DNA of 64,000 nucleotides, taken from the NCBI GenBank assembly GCA_029962745.1, contig CM057151.1:1553298-1617297 (forward strand), in the 5' to 3' direction. The notes beneath the pieces are model-generated. The model had not been told where the DNA came from and made no database searches. It saw nothing but the letters and a program-made list of their open reading frames with translations. Shown here one piece after another: positions 23,648 through 35,002 of the stretch (positions are counted from its first letter, which is position 1; the number at the start of each line of letters is the position of its first letter). The stretch comes from Echinometra lucunter (taxonomy: Eukaryota > Echinodermata > Echinoidea > Camarodonta > Echinometridae). The translations under genes and the position numbers were made by a program.

Positions 23648-26600
23648 GTAAGCATTTAGTTAAAATTGCTATCTTGGATGCCTAAGTGTGTTGTGTATTC
23701 ATCATGAAAATGAAAGAGCTTAGTTTATCAGTAGTGTTATGTCTTTTTAGAAGGTTTTGTTGTTCAGTGGATAAGTCCCTAGACTGTCAACCACGAGGTC
23801 CAGAGTTCAAATCCCACTGCGGCACTAATGACCTTCGGCAAGACATTAATCTACATTTGCCACTCTTGGACTCTCCACCAAGGTGTAAATGGGTACTGGT
23901 AGGAAGGAATTCCTGTCATGCTGGGAGGTACTGAAATTGGTAGCTTAGCCAAACCAGGGTAATATTGGAGTGCCATGAACTCCTTGTTTGGTGGATAAGT
24001 GCGTTATGTAAATATCCAATATCATTTGATTTGATTTGATTTGATTTATTTATTTTTCCGTTGCACAGTATATACAGAACAAATATATGAATTCAGTAAT
24101 CTTGTTAAGACAAAAGTAATGTTATTATATATATATATTATATTAGTATAATTGATTATTATTATTTGTCCAAAAGATAATCAAGATAATCAGGATGCAT
24201 TATTTGAGCAAAATCATGTTTGTTTTACATCTGGCAAATTATTAAGTAAATGATGTATTATTTACACTTTAATTTTTACATGTCGGATATAAACAGTGAG
24301 TGATGTATATGTTTTTCAACCTTTCGTTGTGAATAATCTAACATGTGAAATAGATAACTGCATATTTTCACACTGAAACTTTAGGTTTAGAGTTTCAAGA
24401 TTACATGATAACATAATTTTTGAAAGTTTTGGAGAAGTTGTAAGTCACTAAATTTGTTTGGCAAAAATGCCAATGATTTTTTTTCTCAAGAAGTTGTTAG
24501 AAATGACCTTTTATTACTTTTAGGGGAAGCTTTGAAAGAAAATGATATAAAAATATTGTCTTTTGTGCCACTTCTGTTATGACTCTGAGCAGGGTAAGAT
24601 TTCTCAACTTTAAAAAGATGGTTAATAAATGGTGGAGATGATTTATTTAAAACAAAAGCAGTTTAATGATTTTCCTCTTTATTCTACCCCAACCAACCTT
24701 TAGATATAAGAAATATGTGATGATTGATCCACTTGGGGCCGTCACTAAGACAAGAAAAGCCATTGAGGAGGAACAGCAGGAGGAGATGGGTCAGGCTCCA
24801 ACTTCTATCCTTCAGAGAGAGCAGCTGGACCGCATCACTAGTGATAACTACTTCTATGTCCCTCATCTTGGAGAGGTACCAGACATCGATGTACCCAGCG
24901 TCCTCCCAGATCTGCCAGGTTTGAAGCAATGCCTTAAGTTTTCTTTTCCTGAGATTAATTATACATGTAGTTCGCTTTGGCAGTCATACTCCCGAATGCC
25001 TGGGCCCATATTCGTGAAACTTTTATAGGCTTATATCACCCGTGTACTATGACCTATGTCTTTAGTTGACAACTAGTTTAGTAAGGTTTCATGAATATGG
25101 GCCCTGTTCACATATGCAGCAGCATATCTCTGCTCTAACCTATGCATTTTTATGCATAAGTGAATGGAATGTGAGGGCAGAAAAAAAAAAGCCAAGGCAA
25201 AAAGCATCTTTGTTGCCCCCCGAGTCCCAATGCAACATCTTGCAAAACTCTTGTGTTTGCACAGGAATCATTTTTGATGCATTAATGCACATCTCATTAT
25301 CATTATTATAAGTTGTGTGCTAATCAAAAAGTTGAAAATTTCACCTGCAATTTGCTGCTGGATATCTGAAATAGCATTAAGGACTAGTGATATAGAGAAA
25401 TTGTATGGACACCAGGGTTTCATTTTTTTACTGACTTGGTCTGAAACCTAAAGACTTGTTCATATATGCAAGGTAAAACCATGGCAAAAAAAGGGGCACG
25501 GTTTTAGTCTTACTGTGTTTCTTATTTGTGTAAATCTTTCAACACACAGATAAGTGATTATTGGATAGAGCCCTTGTTGCGTGCATCTACTTTTTTCATC
25601 TTCCTCTGCTATTCTTTTAGTGTATAAAAACTACATGTACCACTTTTATTTGGGGGAACTGTTCATCCTGGCATCTGCAAATGAGTCTTAACCCCCCAAA
25701 AGACATCTATTTCGGAGGTATTGAGGATAGGTGGGGCCTCAATTTACCTTGGCTTTGAAATGATCAACACCGCAAAATTTGGCATGGACCCTGAGAATCA
25801 TGTAAAGAACACAAATCCATTTTATTTTTATGCCAAATCTTTATTATTTATTTTTTAATTTCATAGTGTGGTGCATAGTATGACTGTTACTTTGGGTTCA
25901 TTTCAAATACTTGCACTGAAATTAACCAGAATTTAAGGCATATTCCAGTCATCAGTACCATCCTTGTCAAATTAGATTTAAGACTGAGATTTTCTTGCTT
26001 CTTTGTAAAATACTTTCTAAAAGTGAATATGAGATTTCTTTATTTTCTCACCTGATCCTAACTGTGATTGAATGTCTGCTTGTATTTGTCATATTATCTG
26101 CAGGCATTGCTGATGACATCATATTCAGCTCTGATCAGGAGGCATCAATAGCACCATCCCTACCTGGAGCGCACATCCCTGAGCTACCCAGCGTGATGTC
26201 TTCACAGCCGAGCAACCTCCCTGCCTTACCTGCTCCTGAAGGATCCAGTAATGTACCTGCTATCATGCCTCCTGGAGCAGCCCCAGGGGCACCACCACCA
26301 CCCCCTCCTCCACCCCCACCGGAGGCAGCAGCACCCCCTCCACCACCTCCACCACCCCCTACTGCAGTAGATAGTGGGGCTGCACCTGCTTCTCAAGCTC
26401 CACCACCGGTACCAGCTGTTGATAATTCTAGATCAAGTCTCCTGGAGTCTATCAGGAATGCAGGTAGGTCTACTAGCAAGGATTTAAGGCTTTGTAGTAC
26501 AGTGCTTTTATTGTACCAGTATATAAATTTTGCTTTCTATTAGCAAGCAATAATACTCTTTTATCATAAGAATGCATGTAATATTCATGCACGTAAAAGT

Positions 26601-26834
26601 GTTTTTATTTTCAGTACTCGGGAATCCACTTTGTTGTTATTTCTCTGATTGTGTAAAGGTTGAAACATAGCATGATGTGGGACGTAAATTTAAATGTATG
26701 CTGCCACTATGGATAATACTTGAATGTATATCCAGAATGATAGATAACAAGTTTGATCTTGTGTTCTTATAATAACTGTGATAGTATCTCCTATTTTACT
26801 GATTTAAGCTTTCAAATCAACTTTCATATTAATG

Positions 26835-26898
<64 letters not shown>

Positions 26899-29800
26899 TA
26901 ATAATAATAATGATAACGATACGTCTTGTTTACGAAGGGTAGCCTCTTTAATATTATGTACTGTTCTCCCAGAGGGCCCTGCAAGAAAATGATTACCCTG
27001 GCTTTAGCTCGAGCAAAGGATTGATGCAAAGCTTTAGAGTCCATGTTCATTTAATATTTTAATGTTGTGTGATCAATTTGAAAAAATTTTTGTGATTAAA
27101 TTGCTTTGATATTGTGAGCTTTATGCTTGTCGTACATACAGTACATGGTCTTGATATTTGTGTTGCATTGATCTGTAGTGCATGTGCTTAACCCATTCAT
27201 GACAGAGGTCCACATTTTGTGGTTTGGCCTAATATCTTTTGATGCAAAGCCCTAAAAATCATACCAAATACATGAGCAGAAAGAGCAAAAAATTCTACAC
27301 AAACTGTGCCCATTTGGTTGCGTCAATATTCGTTGTTTAATGCTGAAATTTTTTAAAGGAAAATAAGCATTAAAATCCTTAAATTGGCAATGTGATAAAA
27401 AGTTTAAAATCACCATTTTCCCCTGCGAATTGGCAACTTTCTGACTTCTCATCATAATTTCTGTCAATTTATATTCATTTCAGATACATGACGTTTTATA
27501 AGAAAAATGTAGCAATAAAATAAAAATGTTGGTGTTGCCAATTTAAGGAATCAAAGCTGATTAAATTAGGCTTTAAATAATTCCTGTCACGAATGGGTTA
27601 ATAAAGTAAAGCATTAATTCTCCCTAAAGCATATAGCTGATATTGACCATTAGCTATAGATACTGATGTCAGGGACAGAGGTGTTAAGGCATGTACATAC
27701 TTCCAGTCACATTGTGTCATCGTGTTGGTGTATAACTGATTCCTTGCTTAGCCTAGTCAAATCTTCATCAATTTCAGTAATTCCTCATAAGAAGAATTCA
27801 ATTCAAATTGGCAGTCTATGAAAACACAATTATGGGTAGGTCTACTTGCTTGATTAAGGAAGGGAAATATTTCTTGCTAGATGAACATGTCCAGCAAAGC
27901 ATTGTCATTGCCAATCAGCATCAGCTGTGCATACCGGAAACTACCTTCCTCAAAAAATCTATTGATTTACGTAGGGTACCCAAGAATTAGGGCACCGCAA
28001 GCATTGGCATTCAAAGAGCTATATGGGATAAGCAGAATTGATTTGGAATCTGAATTTGTTTCAGATACTGGTCAGCTCTTCCTTGGAATCAGAATTTAGA
28101 AAAAAGAATATGCAAGTGTATTTATTCTCTTTGTGAAAAAAATCCTCTGAATTTCTAATAAGTGTTTGCGAATATAATCATTGTGCATGAGATCATTGTT
28201 TTCATTTGATCTTGTAAAATTCAGCATCTGACATGGTTTGAAACAAACTGGATGATTGGTTTGATGTTTCAGGGGGAGTGAAGAACTTGAAGAAGAGTGT
28301 ACGAGAGAAGAAGATTGAGAAGAAACGTGAGAAGGAACAGGCACCGCCCTCTGGAGGTGGAGATCTGATGTCGGATCTCTTCAATAAGCTATCACTGAGG
28401 AGAAGAGGGATCTCAGGAAACAAACAAGCTAGCGGAGGAGGTAGGAACAGTTTCAGTTGACCAGTTCGTGGTTAGCTCATGGCACGTATGACCCCGAATA
28501 CTTACAGATTATTTTAACATGGAGAAGTCTTTTTTTGGGGGGTTCACTTACGAGGTCCCTCACGAATAGTCTTTGTTTCATCCGGGCGGTAAATACCGCC
28601 TAGCAAATTTGGACAAAAACTGGAAATACTGCAAAAACACCATTTTTCATCAGTAAAATTGCATTAAAATGTACGCATTATAGAGAAAAAGGCAAGATTA
28701 AACACCTAGAGCAAAGAAAAGGTGACTTCTTCATGGTAGGGAAATCATACAGCTGCTTTTGTATATTGGTACACTATATGCTGGGTTTGGGGCTGTGTTA
28801 AAGTAGTGACTGGTAAATACTGGGAAATACCTCACAAAAAATATTTCTCAGCTGTAAATTGGGCCAAAATGTACACATTACTGAGAAAAAGGCAAGATTA
28901 AACACATAGAGCAATAAAAAGATTACTTTATTTCATATTAGGGGATCATATAACTTGATTCAAATAATAAATGGGTAAGCTACAGATTTTGGACTGTTAA
29001 AGCAATGTCTGGTAAATGCTGGGGATTGCTGGATATTACTGCAAAAACAAATATTTCTCATCAATAAATGGTAGCAAAAGTTTATAATAATGAGAAAAGG
29101 GCAAGATCAACCACCTAGTGATGGTTGAATAGTAGAAGAAACTGGTGTACTGGAATTGAATTTTATATTCAAATGTGAACTCAACACCACTGATTTATTG
29201 TATAACAAACAATTCATGTCCTAACAAACCAAAAATTTATGGAAACTATCAATTTCAAACATTTGAGGTCTAATCAAAAGTTAAGATTTAGTCACATTCA
29301 CAGTACATATATTGGTATGACTGTTAATTCATGTGTAATTTTAAAACAGTGGGTCATGTGTCCAGACAAAAGCTGTCCAGTTTGGAGTTTGATTTTACCC
29401 CCAAAAAAGTACATCAAATAGAGCCAACCATTATGATTAAATATTGTCTAACATAACTTTAAAAAGATATCCTGACATATTGCATGCGAACTTGTTCCAA
29501 TTTGCATTTCCAATCATCTGTTGGGGTACACAACCTGAGAAGGTACACAATGTGGAAGTATATTACATGTTCAGGTATACTGCCCATGTATTGACCATGT
29601 ATTTCCCGGTATTTCCCAGTATTTCCCGCCCGGGCGGGAAATACAGGTATTTCCCGGGAAATTGCCAACCCTGTGACATGCACCATCCATGTTTGAGCCT
29701 TTTACCAATATGGTATTCAAAGTTATGCATGTTTCTCTTCAGAACCTTTAGTTGCCAACTATTCAGTTCACCTGTTATAATGCAATCTGAATAGATGGAA

Positions 29801-32211
29801 TCCAGTTTACATACATTAGTTGTTGCTTTGTGGGGCAAACCTCTGGCAAGTTTCTTAGTTGTTGAGGGAAACTTTTGTTCAATAACGATGCATAAAGTTA
29901 GTAAATTGGGCTGCGTTTCTCAAAATCGTCATAAGTCTAAGTTCTTGGACATCCCATTGAAACTCGTGTTAATTCTACAACCGGCATTTCAGTGGGATTT
30001 CCAAGAAGTTACACTTATGACTCCGAAAATTGCCTCCTGGTCTGTTGAATGACGATTACATGACCTTCGTGAGAATATGTCAAGTATTTCTGTCAGTTAG
30101 AATTTGTCAAAAATGACCTTAATCTGCTCCTGCTCAGTTTACATATCTCTGAACTGGCTTCTGTTGCTGTGTGCAACGGAATCATTAGTTTTTATATTTC
30201 CTTTGCTCAGGATCCAGCATTGACATCATGTTGCAATGAGTGAAGGTAGAAAAATGACAGAGATTTTGATAAATGAAAGTTGTTTTGAATCATTATGAAA
30301 TATTATTAGAAAGAATGGATTTTTAAATCCTTGATTAAGATAGAGGAATCTACATATTACTTATTTCAAGGTTTCTCCCTGATTTCTTGAAGCTATTAGC
30401 ACTTGCATTAGGGTTGGATATCACACTGAAGATTTCCTAACTTAGGAATCATGGTGGTTGGATTTGAGCACAAGGAGTTACAAGATGATTATCATAATGG
30501 ATGGGTAGTGTTCTATCCTAAACGTAGCACTAAACAGAGCACTAAGAAGCATGTAGTTTCAAATGGTCCTGGTTCTGATATCGCAGTAATTTTATAGACA
30601 TGTGTATACAGTGCTCATTCCACATAGCTGTATGTTAGTATGAGGCATCATTTCATGAAAGTTGTCATCAGTCACTGACATTTTCAGTAAAATCCTTGGT
30701 TTTGATTGGCTGAGAAGCACTGGTCACTGACTGTTACTATGGTAATTGTCAGAGAATGACAACTTGTGAGTGCTGACAACTTTCTTGAAACGGTGCCCCG
30801 AACCCATAGTTAAGTTAAAGACATTCAGTTGTGGGCTTTCATGGAGAGTGGATCATAATTTGCTGACACCAGACTTTGTAAAAAGCACTGGAAATACCTG
30901 TAATAGAGCTACATTTCTGGAGCACAGCAAAACAAGCTGTCCCACCATAAACATTCTTCGGCCTGCTTCGGGCATTCTCGAGCCAGGGAAAGTGAGATAA
31001 TGACTTTGCCATATGGGGCACAGGGTGGAATATATGTACAGAGCATTACATAAGTCTGTTGGTCATAAAACTCATAGTGATGGATAACACCTGTTACTGG
31101 ATAAGTACCTATGGTGTCAAATTCCCCACGAAAGCCCGCGACCGAGCATCTTTAACCCTCATATATCCGGGGGCCATAATGGGCCCCCCCCCCCCCCCGC
31201 TGAATTCTTGACGCTACTCCACAAAAGACTAGATGTATCGATCTGAGATTCCATGACTTTTTTCTCTGATCCTTCCCGCACGTTTTGATACCAAATTCAT
31301 GTTGATCAGACCTACGGTGCAGGTGTAGGATTACGATTACGAGCATAAGTCGTTAAAATTTCACTATTTCTGTATATGACTGTGTACAAACCTGTGAGCA
31401 AAATCAGAAACTTTTCAAAATTATGTGAATACTGTCAGGAAAGAATAATTACTCTCTCCAAAATAGTGAGAAACAACAAACACGCACTGTCACACACACA
31501 CACACACACGCACCCGCTCACACCCACACCCACAACCACGTTTCAAAAAATCAAAGAAATACATAAGGAATTTGTAAAACAATAGAATACATAACAAAAA
31601 AATTGATAACCCATTTTTTTTTAGTAAAGGAGTCGATGTGAATGTTATGAAAAACATTTGTACCAAAAATCATTGTTCCTAAAGCTTTATTCAGTGAGAT
31701 ATAGCCAAAACTATGATTTCTTGCATAAATTGGCATAAATTAATCCATTAAAATTTTTTTTTTTTTAATTAGTAAAATCTAACCATATGGCCTTGTAGAT
31801 GACACCATTCTCTACCCTCATGCCAATTTTTGTGCCACTCCAGCGATCCACGGCCAAGATTATGGGGGGGGGGGGCATAATGCCCCCCCCCCCCCCTCCC
31901 CCCGGATAAATAGACCAGAAATAGCCCAGATCATTTAGGGTTAACAAGAGTCTTCAGAACTAGATCTGTAGTAGTTTTATCAATTCTATATAGTGACAAT
32001 CATCCTGTCTTCTTTTTCATATCAAACAGGAGGAGGAGGAGGAGGGGGCGGAGGAAGTGGAGGAGGGAAGACAGACGATTCACTCCCTAACATTAACCAA
32101 CCACCGCCATCACAAGGAAATGCAATGAACAAGCTGGCAGCTATGATACCACCCCCTCCAAGACCACCTGGAGGAGGTGGTATGGGGGATGATGATGATG
32201 ATTGGGAATAG
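23124..32211 (+). CDS. WASHC1: WASH complex subunit 1 (WASHC1/WASH1), five coding exons, 482 aa
   Basis: Spliced from 23124-23647, 24704-24918, 26104-26463, 28273-28440 and 32030-32211 (1,449 nt, 482 codons plus stop); all introns are GT..AG. WASH is the nucleation-promoting subunit of the pentameric WASH complex; on endosomes it activates Arp2/3 to build branched actin for cargo sorting and recycling. Visible domains in order: N-terminal WASH homology domain (about 1-170, with IQPDLRREE and [14 protein letters not shown]); a conserved middle block ([32 protein letters not shown]); proline-rich tract (about 298-350); WH2 motif ([17 protein letters not shown], about 358-374); central motif ([16 protein letters not shown], 398-415); acidic tail GDDDDDWE with the tryptophan that contacts Arp2/3. 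The length is close to human WASH (about 465 aa) and every expected part is present, so it looks intact. Odd points are a glycine-rich run opening the last exon and repetition of the tail sequence beyond the stop. Confidence 0.97.
23749..24051 (+). mobile_element. tRNA-derived SINE in WASHC1 intron 1
   Basis: The head resembles a tRNA gene with polymerase III boxes: TTGTTCAGTGG (A box, about 23758) and GAGTTCAAATCC (B box, about 23803). A unique body follows and the tail is (TTTGA)n at about 24025-24050. The body matches the fragment at 1673-1862, showing a family. Same strand as WASHC1. Confidence 0.85.
24704..24918 (+). CDS. WASHC1: WASHC1 coding exon 2
   Basis: The acceptor is TTTAG at 24699-24703. 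The exon resumes the frame as P-Y-K-K-Y-V and ends after DLPDLPG-type residues with a weaker donor, CAG/GTTTGA. It covers residues 175 to 247 (first base). The open frame runs on into a small MITE if the intron is not removed, so the exon end rests on protein conservation. Confidence 0.94.
25002..25104. mobile_element. 103-bp MITE in WASHC1 intron 2
   Basis: GGGCCCATATTCGTGAAAC at 25002-25020 is the inverse of GTTTCATGAATATGGGCCC at 25086-25104 with one mismatch in 19. The interior is 65 bp and non-coding. Target duplication not resolved. Confidence 0.8.
26104..26463 (+). CDS. WASHC1: WASHC1 coding exon 3 (polyproline and start of WH2)
   Basis: The acceptor is CTGCAG at 26098-26103 and the donor GCAG/GTAGGT at 26464. 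It encodes residues 247-367, with two runs of nine to ten prolines separated by EAAA, the profilin/SH3-type ligand segment usual in WASP-family proteins, then the beginning of the actin-binding WH2 motif. Confidence 0.95.
26831..26917. repeat. (AAT)n microsatellite in WASHC1 intron 3
   Basis: About 87 bp of AAT trinucleotides with a few GAT interruptions. Asparagine or tyrosine runs read from it are not coding. Confidence 0.95.
27192..27597 (+). mobile_element. TTAA-flanked MITE, complete copy, WASHC1 intron 3
   Basis: The 406-bp element begins CCCATTCATGACAG and ends CTGTCACGAATGGG, flanked by TTAA at 27188-27191 and 27598-27601. That is the target duplication and CCC..GGG terminus known for piggyBac-type transposons. 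The interior aligns with 34471-34883 over its length. No transposase frame is seen. Confidence 0.9.
28273..28440 (+). CDS. WASHC1: WASHC1 coding exon 4 (end of WH2, connector motif)
   Basis: The acceptor is TTTCAG at 28267-28272 and the donor GGAG/GTAGGA at 28441. Lysine/arginine-rich residues 367-392 lead into [13 protein letters not shown] and RRRGISG, the conserved central region of the VCA module that binds Arp2/3. Confidence 0.95.
28586..29673. mobile_element. Probable hAT-like element remnant with three 200-bp internal repeats
   Basis: The right end reads GGGAAATTGCCAACCCTG, whose inverse CAGGGTTGGCA resembles hAT-type termini. GGGAAATAC/GTATTTCCC motifs occur near both ends (28586 and 29605-29656). 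Inside, three diverged units of about 206 bp share GAGAAAAAGGCAAGATTAAA (about 28684, 28885 and, weaker, 29094). The left terminus and target duplication were not found. Confidence 0.45.
29619..29644. repeat. 26-bp perfect GC-rich palindrome
   Basis: The sequence from 29619 to 29644 equals its own reverse complement; the centre is TTTCCCGCCC followed by GGGCGGGAAA. It lies near the right end of the preceding element and is followed by a further GTATTTCCCGGGAAA segment. Confidence 0.95.
29914..30036. mobile_element. Small fold-back MITE in WASHC1 intron 4
   Basis: The left arm TCATAAGTCTAAGTTCTTGG and the right arm CCAAGAAGTTACACTTATGA are inverse with few mismatches. The arms extend to about 49 bp each (29914-29962 and 29988-30036), with CATCCCATTGAAA pairing against TTTCAGTGGGAT near the loop. 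Confidence 0.7.
30642..30799. mobile_element. 158-bp palindromic MITE in WASHC1 intron 4
   Basis: The left end GAGGCATCATTTCATGAAAG followed by TTGTCA is inverse to the right end TGACAACTTTCTTGAAACGG followed by TGCCCC. A central TTGATTGGCTGAGAAGCACTG lies between. The whole element could fold into one hairpin. Confidence 0.7.
31156..31940. mobile_element. 785-bp TTAA-flanked element just upstream of the last WASHC1 exon
   Basis: It begins CCCTCATATATCCGGGGG and ends CGGATAAATAGACC..ATTTAGGG, with TTAA at 31152-31155 and 31941-31944. The ends share CCCT..AGGG and an inner CCGGGG/CCCCGG pair beside long poly-C/poly-G runs. The TTAA signature is piggyBac-like; no transposase is seen. Its right end is 89 bp before the exon 5 acceptor, so it sits where branch-point and pyrimidine signals are expected. 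Confidence 0.7.
31493..31532. repeat. (CA)n microsatellite inside the preceding element
   Basis: A CA dinucleotide run with CCCA variants. Confidence 0.85.
32030..32211 (+). CDS. WASHC1: WASHC1 terminal coding exon (acidic tail)
   Basis: The acceptor is AAACAG at 32024-32029. It begins with a glycine-rich run, then a proline-rich segment, and ends GDDDDDWE with TAG at 32209-32211. The second half of this exon is the first unit of the tandem array described at 32138-32805. Confidence 0.95.
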
Positions 32212-32805
32212 ATAGACTTCATACAGCTATGATACCACCCACCCCCTCCAAGCCCGGTAAGAGGAGGTGGTATGGGGGATGATGATGATGATTGGGAATA
32301 GATAGACTTCATACAGCTATGATACCACCCACCCCCTCCAAGCCCGGTGAGAGGAGGTGGTATGGGGGATGATGATGATGATGATTGGGAATAGTCAGAC
32401 TTCATACAGCTATCATACCACCCCTCCAAGACGGGTTGGAGGTGGTGGTATGGGGGATGATGATGATGATTGGGGATAGTCAGACTTCATACAGCTATCA
32501 TACCACCACCCCCTCCAAGACTGGTAGGAGGAGGTGGTGTGGATGATGATGATGATGATGATTAGGAATAGTCAGACTTCATACAGCTATCAAACCACCC
32601 CTCCAAGACCACCAGGAGGAGGTGGTATGGGGGATGATGATGATGATTGGGGATTGTCAGACTTCATACAGCTATCATACCACCACCCCCACCAAGACCA
32701 CCAGGAGGAGGTGGTTTGGGGGATGATGATGATGATGATTAGGAATAGGGAGACTTCATACAGCTATGATTCCACACCCTCCAAGACTGGTAGGAGGAGT
32801 TGAAT
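32138..32805 (+). repeat. Tandem repeat of the WASHC1 tail-coding segment, about 7.5 units of 85-92 bp
   Basis: Unit 1 is coding (residues from AMIPPPP to the stop). Units 2-8 follow in the 3' flank. Each contains AGCTAT(G/C)ATACCAC, a CCCCCTCCAAG segment, GGAGGTGGTATGGGGGATGA, a GAT run, and TTGGGAATAG or a close variant, then AGACTTCATAC. The number of GAT triplets varies between units. Stops at the end of each unit mean that the downstream copies are untranslated in the normal frame. Confidence 0.95.
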
Positions 32806-32973
32806 TATAGGAGATTTCACTCAAAGGTTTACCCATATTCAAACCCATGCCAGTCGTGTTTTCTTGTATCATCAACATCAAACTTGTTTTCATTTGCATA
32901 TCTCTAATAATAATTCCAATTAGAATTTACTATTCTATTAGAGGTTATATTTTCGTTAAATTTTAGATTTATA

Positions 32974-32979
32974 AATAAA
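32974..32979 (+). terminator. WASHC1: Candidate WASHC1 polyadenylation signal
   Basis: AATAAA at 32974-32979 is the first canonical hexamer after the repeated 3' flank, about 760 bp after the stop codon. The real cleavage site cannot be read from sequence alone; further AATAAA hexamers occur downstream. Confidence 0.4.
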
Positions 32980-34153
32980 TATTGGACCAAAACAATGATT
33001 ATTCGAACTTTATTTGGCATTCCATACTGTGCATCATAAAAATGTAATAATGAAAACCTTTGATGGAAACTATTTTAATGACATAACAAATAAACCTGAG
33101 GATGATCGAAAGCCACCACCTCTCCTATTGAAATGTACTCACTTTCATGGATATGCTCGTAATAAAAAAAAAAAAGAATGCAAAAGACAGAAATGTCATA
33201 GAAGAAAATATATTTCTAAGAAACAAGTTCGTATTTTGTTTTTTTTTTTCATATGGAAAATGGCAATAATCAGTATGATAATAATGAAAGTGATGAGCAG
33301 TAGACAGTAGAATTGTGTCTTAGACACCACTGTTTTACATTTAAGATTTTTCTAATCTCGTAATTTTGCTTTGAAAATCCTTTGCAGTGTGTTATAAGCC
33401 CTGATATGATGATGTTATAAGAAATTGATACTACTTACCAGTTAAAAATATCTGGATTTCAAACGAGGTTTCGTTCTACGTGTATAAAGGATCAGGTGCA
33501 TAAAATGGCACTGTACAGTATTCAGTAGTTAATGCAAATGCTTAACCCTTCACTAAGATTGCATGTGATACATTTCTGTTTATAATATATTCATTGATAT
33601 ATGATGTTATCTCTTAATTAGAAAAAAAAAAAACAAATCAAGAACTTGCCAATTTATGTTTGTATATATTTTACACCTGATATATATAGCATGTTCTTTA
33701 TAAATTCATGGTTGAATATATTCTTTCTAAAAAATAAAAGTTACACCAATTTGATTTATGAGTATACTTGTTATTTTGTTCCATTCTGCATATTGATTTC
33801 CATTTCTGTGAGGTATACATGTACATAAAGGTATATTCTTCAAATCATCACCCAGGTACCAAATCAGATATGACAAAATACTTGGAGCTGAAAAAGAAAT
33901 TCCATGAGATGATTTGTCATTTTTTATTCATTTATTAGCAGTTTTATTCATACAGAGTAAAATGTAAGTTACATTACAAACCCAATCCAAAATAAAAGAA
34001 TTTACATGAAATTCTGCAAAAATCAACAATATTTTGGGAATTCAAGTGTTCCTTCAGTTTTTGATGCATACTGTGCAGAAATACCAAAGTTATTTAACTA
34101 AGAACTTTTCAAGGTAAAGTGTAATATAAAGGGGATAACATATCCATCATATG
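32980..34153. other. Downstream flank of WASHC1, no gene recognised
   Basis: AT-rich sequence with poly-A and poly-T tracts only. Confidence 0.5.
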
Positions 34154-34306
34154 TGATTTTTATCTCACTTCACCATACAGTCTATCATCAAAAGTGATTT
34201 TTATTGCACTTCAACAGCCTATCACTGGGTGCAATTTTTATCACACTTCATCAGCCTAGCGTGGGTTTAATTTTAATCTCACTTCAACAGCCTACCATCG
34301 GGTGTG
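34154..34306. repeat. Tandem repeat, about four units of 37-48 bp
   Basis: Units share GTGATTTTTATC(T)CACTTCA followed by ACAGCCTA(T/C)CA. The last two units diverge to GCAATTTTTATCACACTTC and TTAATTTTAATCTCACTTC. Confidence 0.75.
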
Positions 34307-34470
34307 TTCAAAATCTGATTCGTATCAATTATCCTAATATTTAGCCTGTCTCATTATCAAGGAGAAGAAACGCTTAATCTTTAAAGTTGTTGAGTTTGAA
34401 TAGGAAATAGCCTCTTATTAATACGTGAATAAAGGTAGCACAGGCCATAAAAGAAACAAAATTGATTTAA

Positions 34471-34883
34471 CCCATTCGTGACAGAGGGTCCACATTTTGT
34501 GGTTTGGTCTAATAACTTTTGATGCAGAGCCCTAAAAATCATACCAAATACATGAGCAGAAAGAGCAAAAAATTCTACACATACTGTGTCCATTTTCATT
34601 GCATCAATATTTGTTGTTTGATGCTGAAATTTTTTAAAAGGAAAATAAGCATTAAAATCCTTAAATTGGCGATGCGATGAAAATGTTAAAATTACCGTTT
34701 TTCCCTGCAAATTGGCAACTTTATGACTTCTCATCATACATTCTGTCAATTTATATTTATTTCAGATACATGATGTTTCATAAGAAAAATGTAGCAATAT
34801 ATAAAAGAAAAATGTTGGTGTTGCCAACTTGAAGAATAAAAGCTGATCAAATTAGGCTTTAAATAATTCCTGTCACGAATGGG
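34471..34883 (+). mobile_element. TTAA-flanked MITE, second complete copy
   Basis: The 413-bp element begins CCCATTCGTGACAGAGGG and ends CCTGTCACGAATGGG, with TTAA at 34467-34470 and 34884-34887. It aligns with 27192-27597 and with the fragment at 1-77, so the family has three copies in 64 kb. An antisense frame spans part of it in both copies but changes frame between them, so it is not coding. Confidence 0.9.
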
Positions 34884-35002
34884 TTAACTCGCCAAATTCT
34901 TATCCAATTAAAAATGAAATAAATCTATATAATTCTGGAAATATCTGAAGCTCACTCAATCTGTATCAAGCGCTGTTCATTCTTTCTTCCAATAACACAG
35001 TG

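Noticed and set aside
24666..25028. Reading WASHC1 exon 2 through to 25028
   Set aside because: Beyond 24918 the frame enters a MITE and loses similarity to WASH; joining to 26104 restores the conserved protein and the frame.
34381..34749. Minus-strand open frame resembling one at 27252-27467
   Set aside because: Both lie inside copies of the same MITE, and the frame is not maintained between the copies after about 50 codons, so it reflects repeat homology rather than coding.
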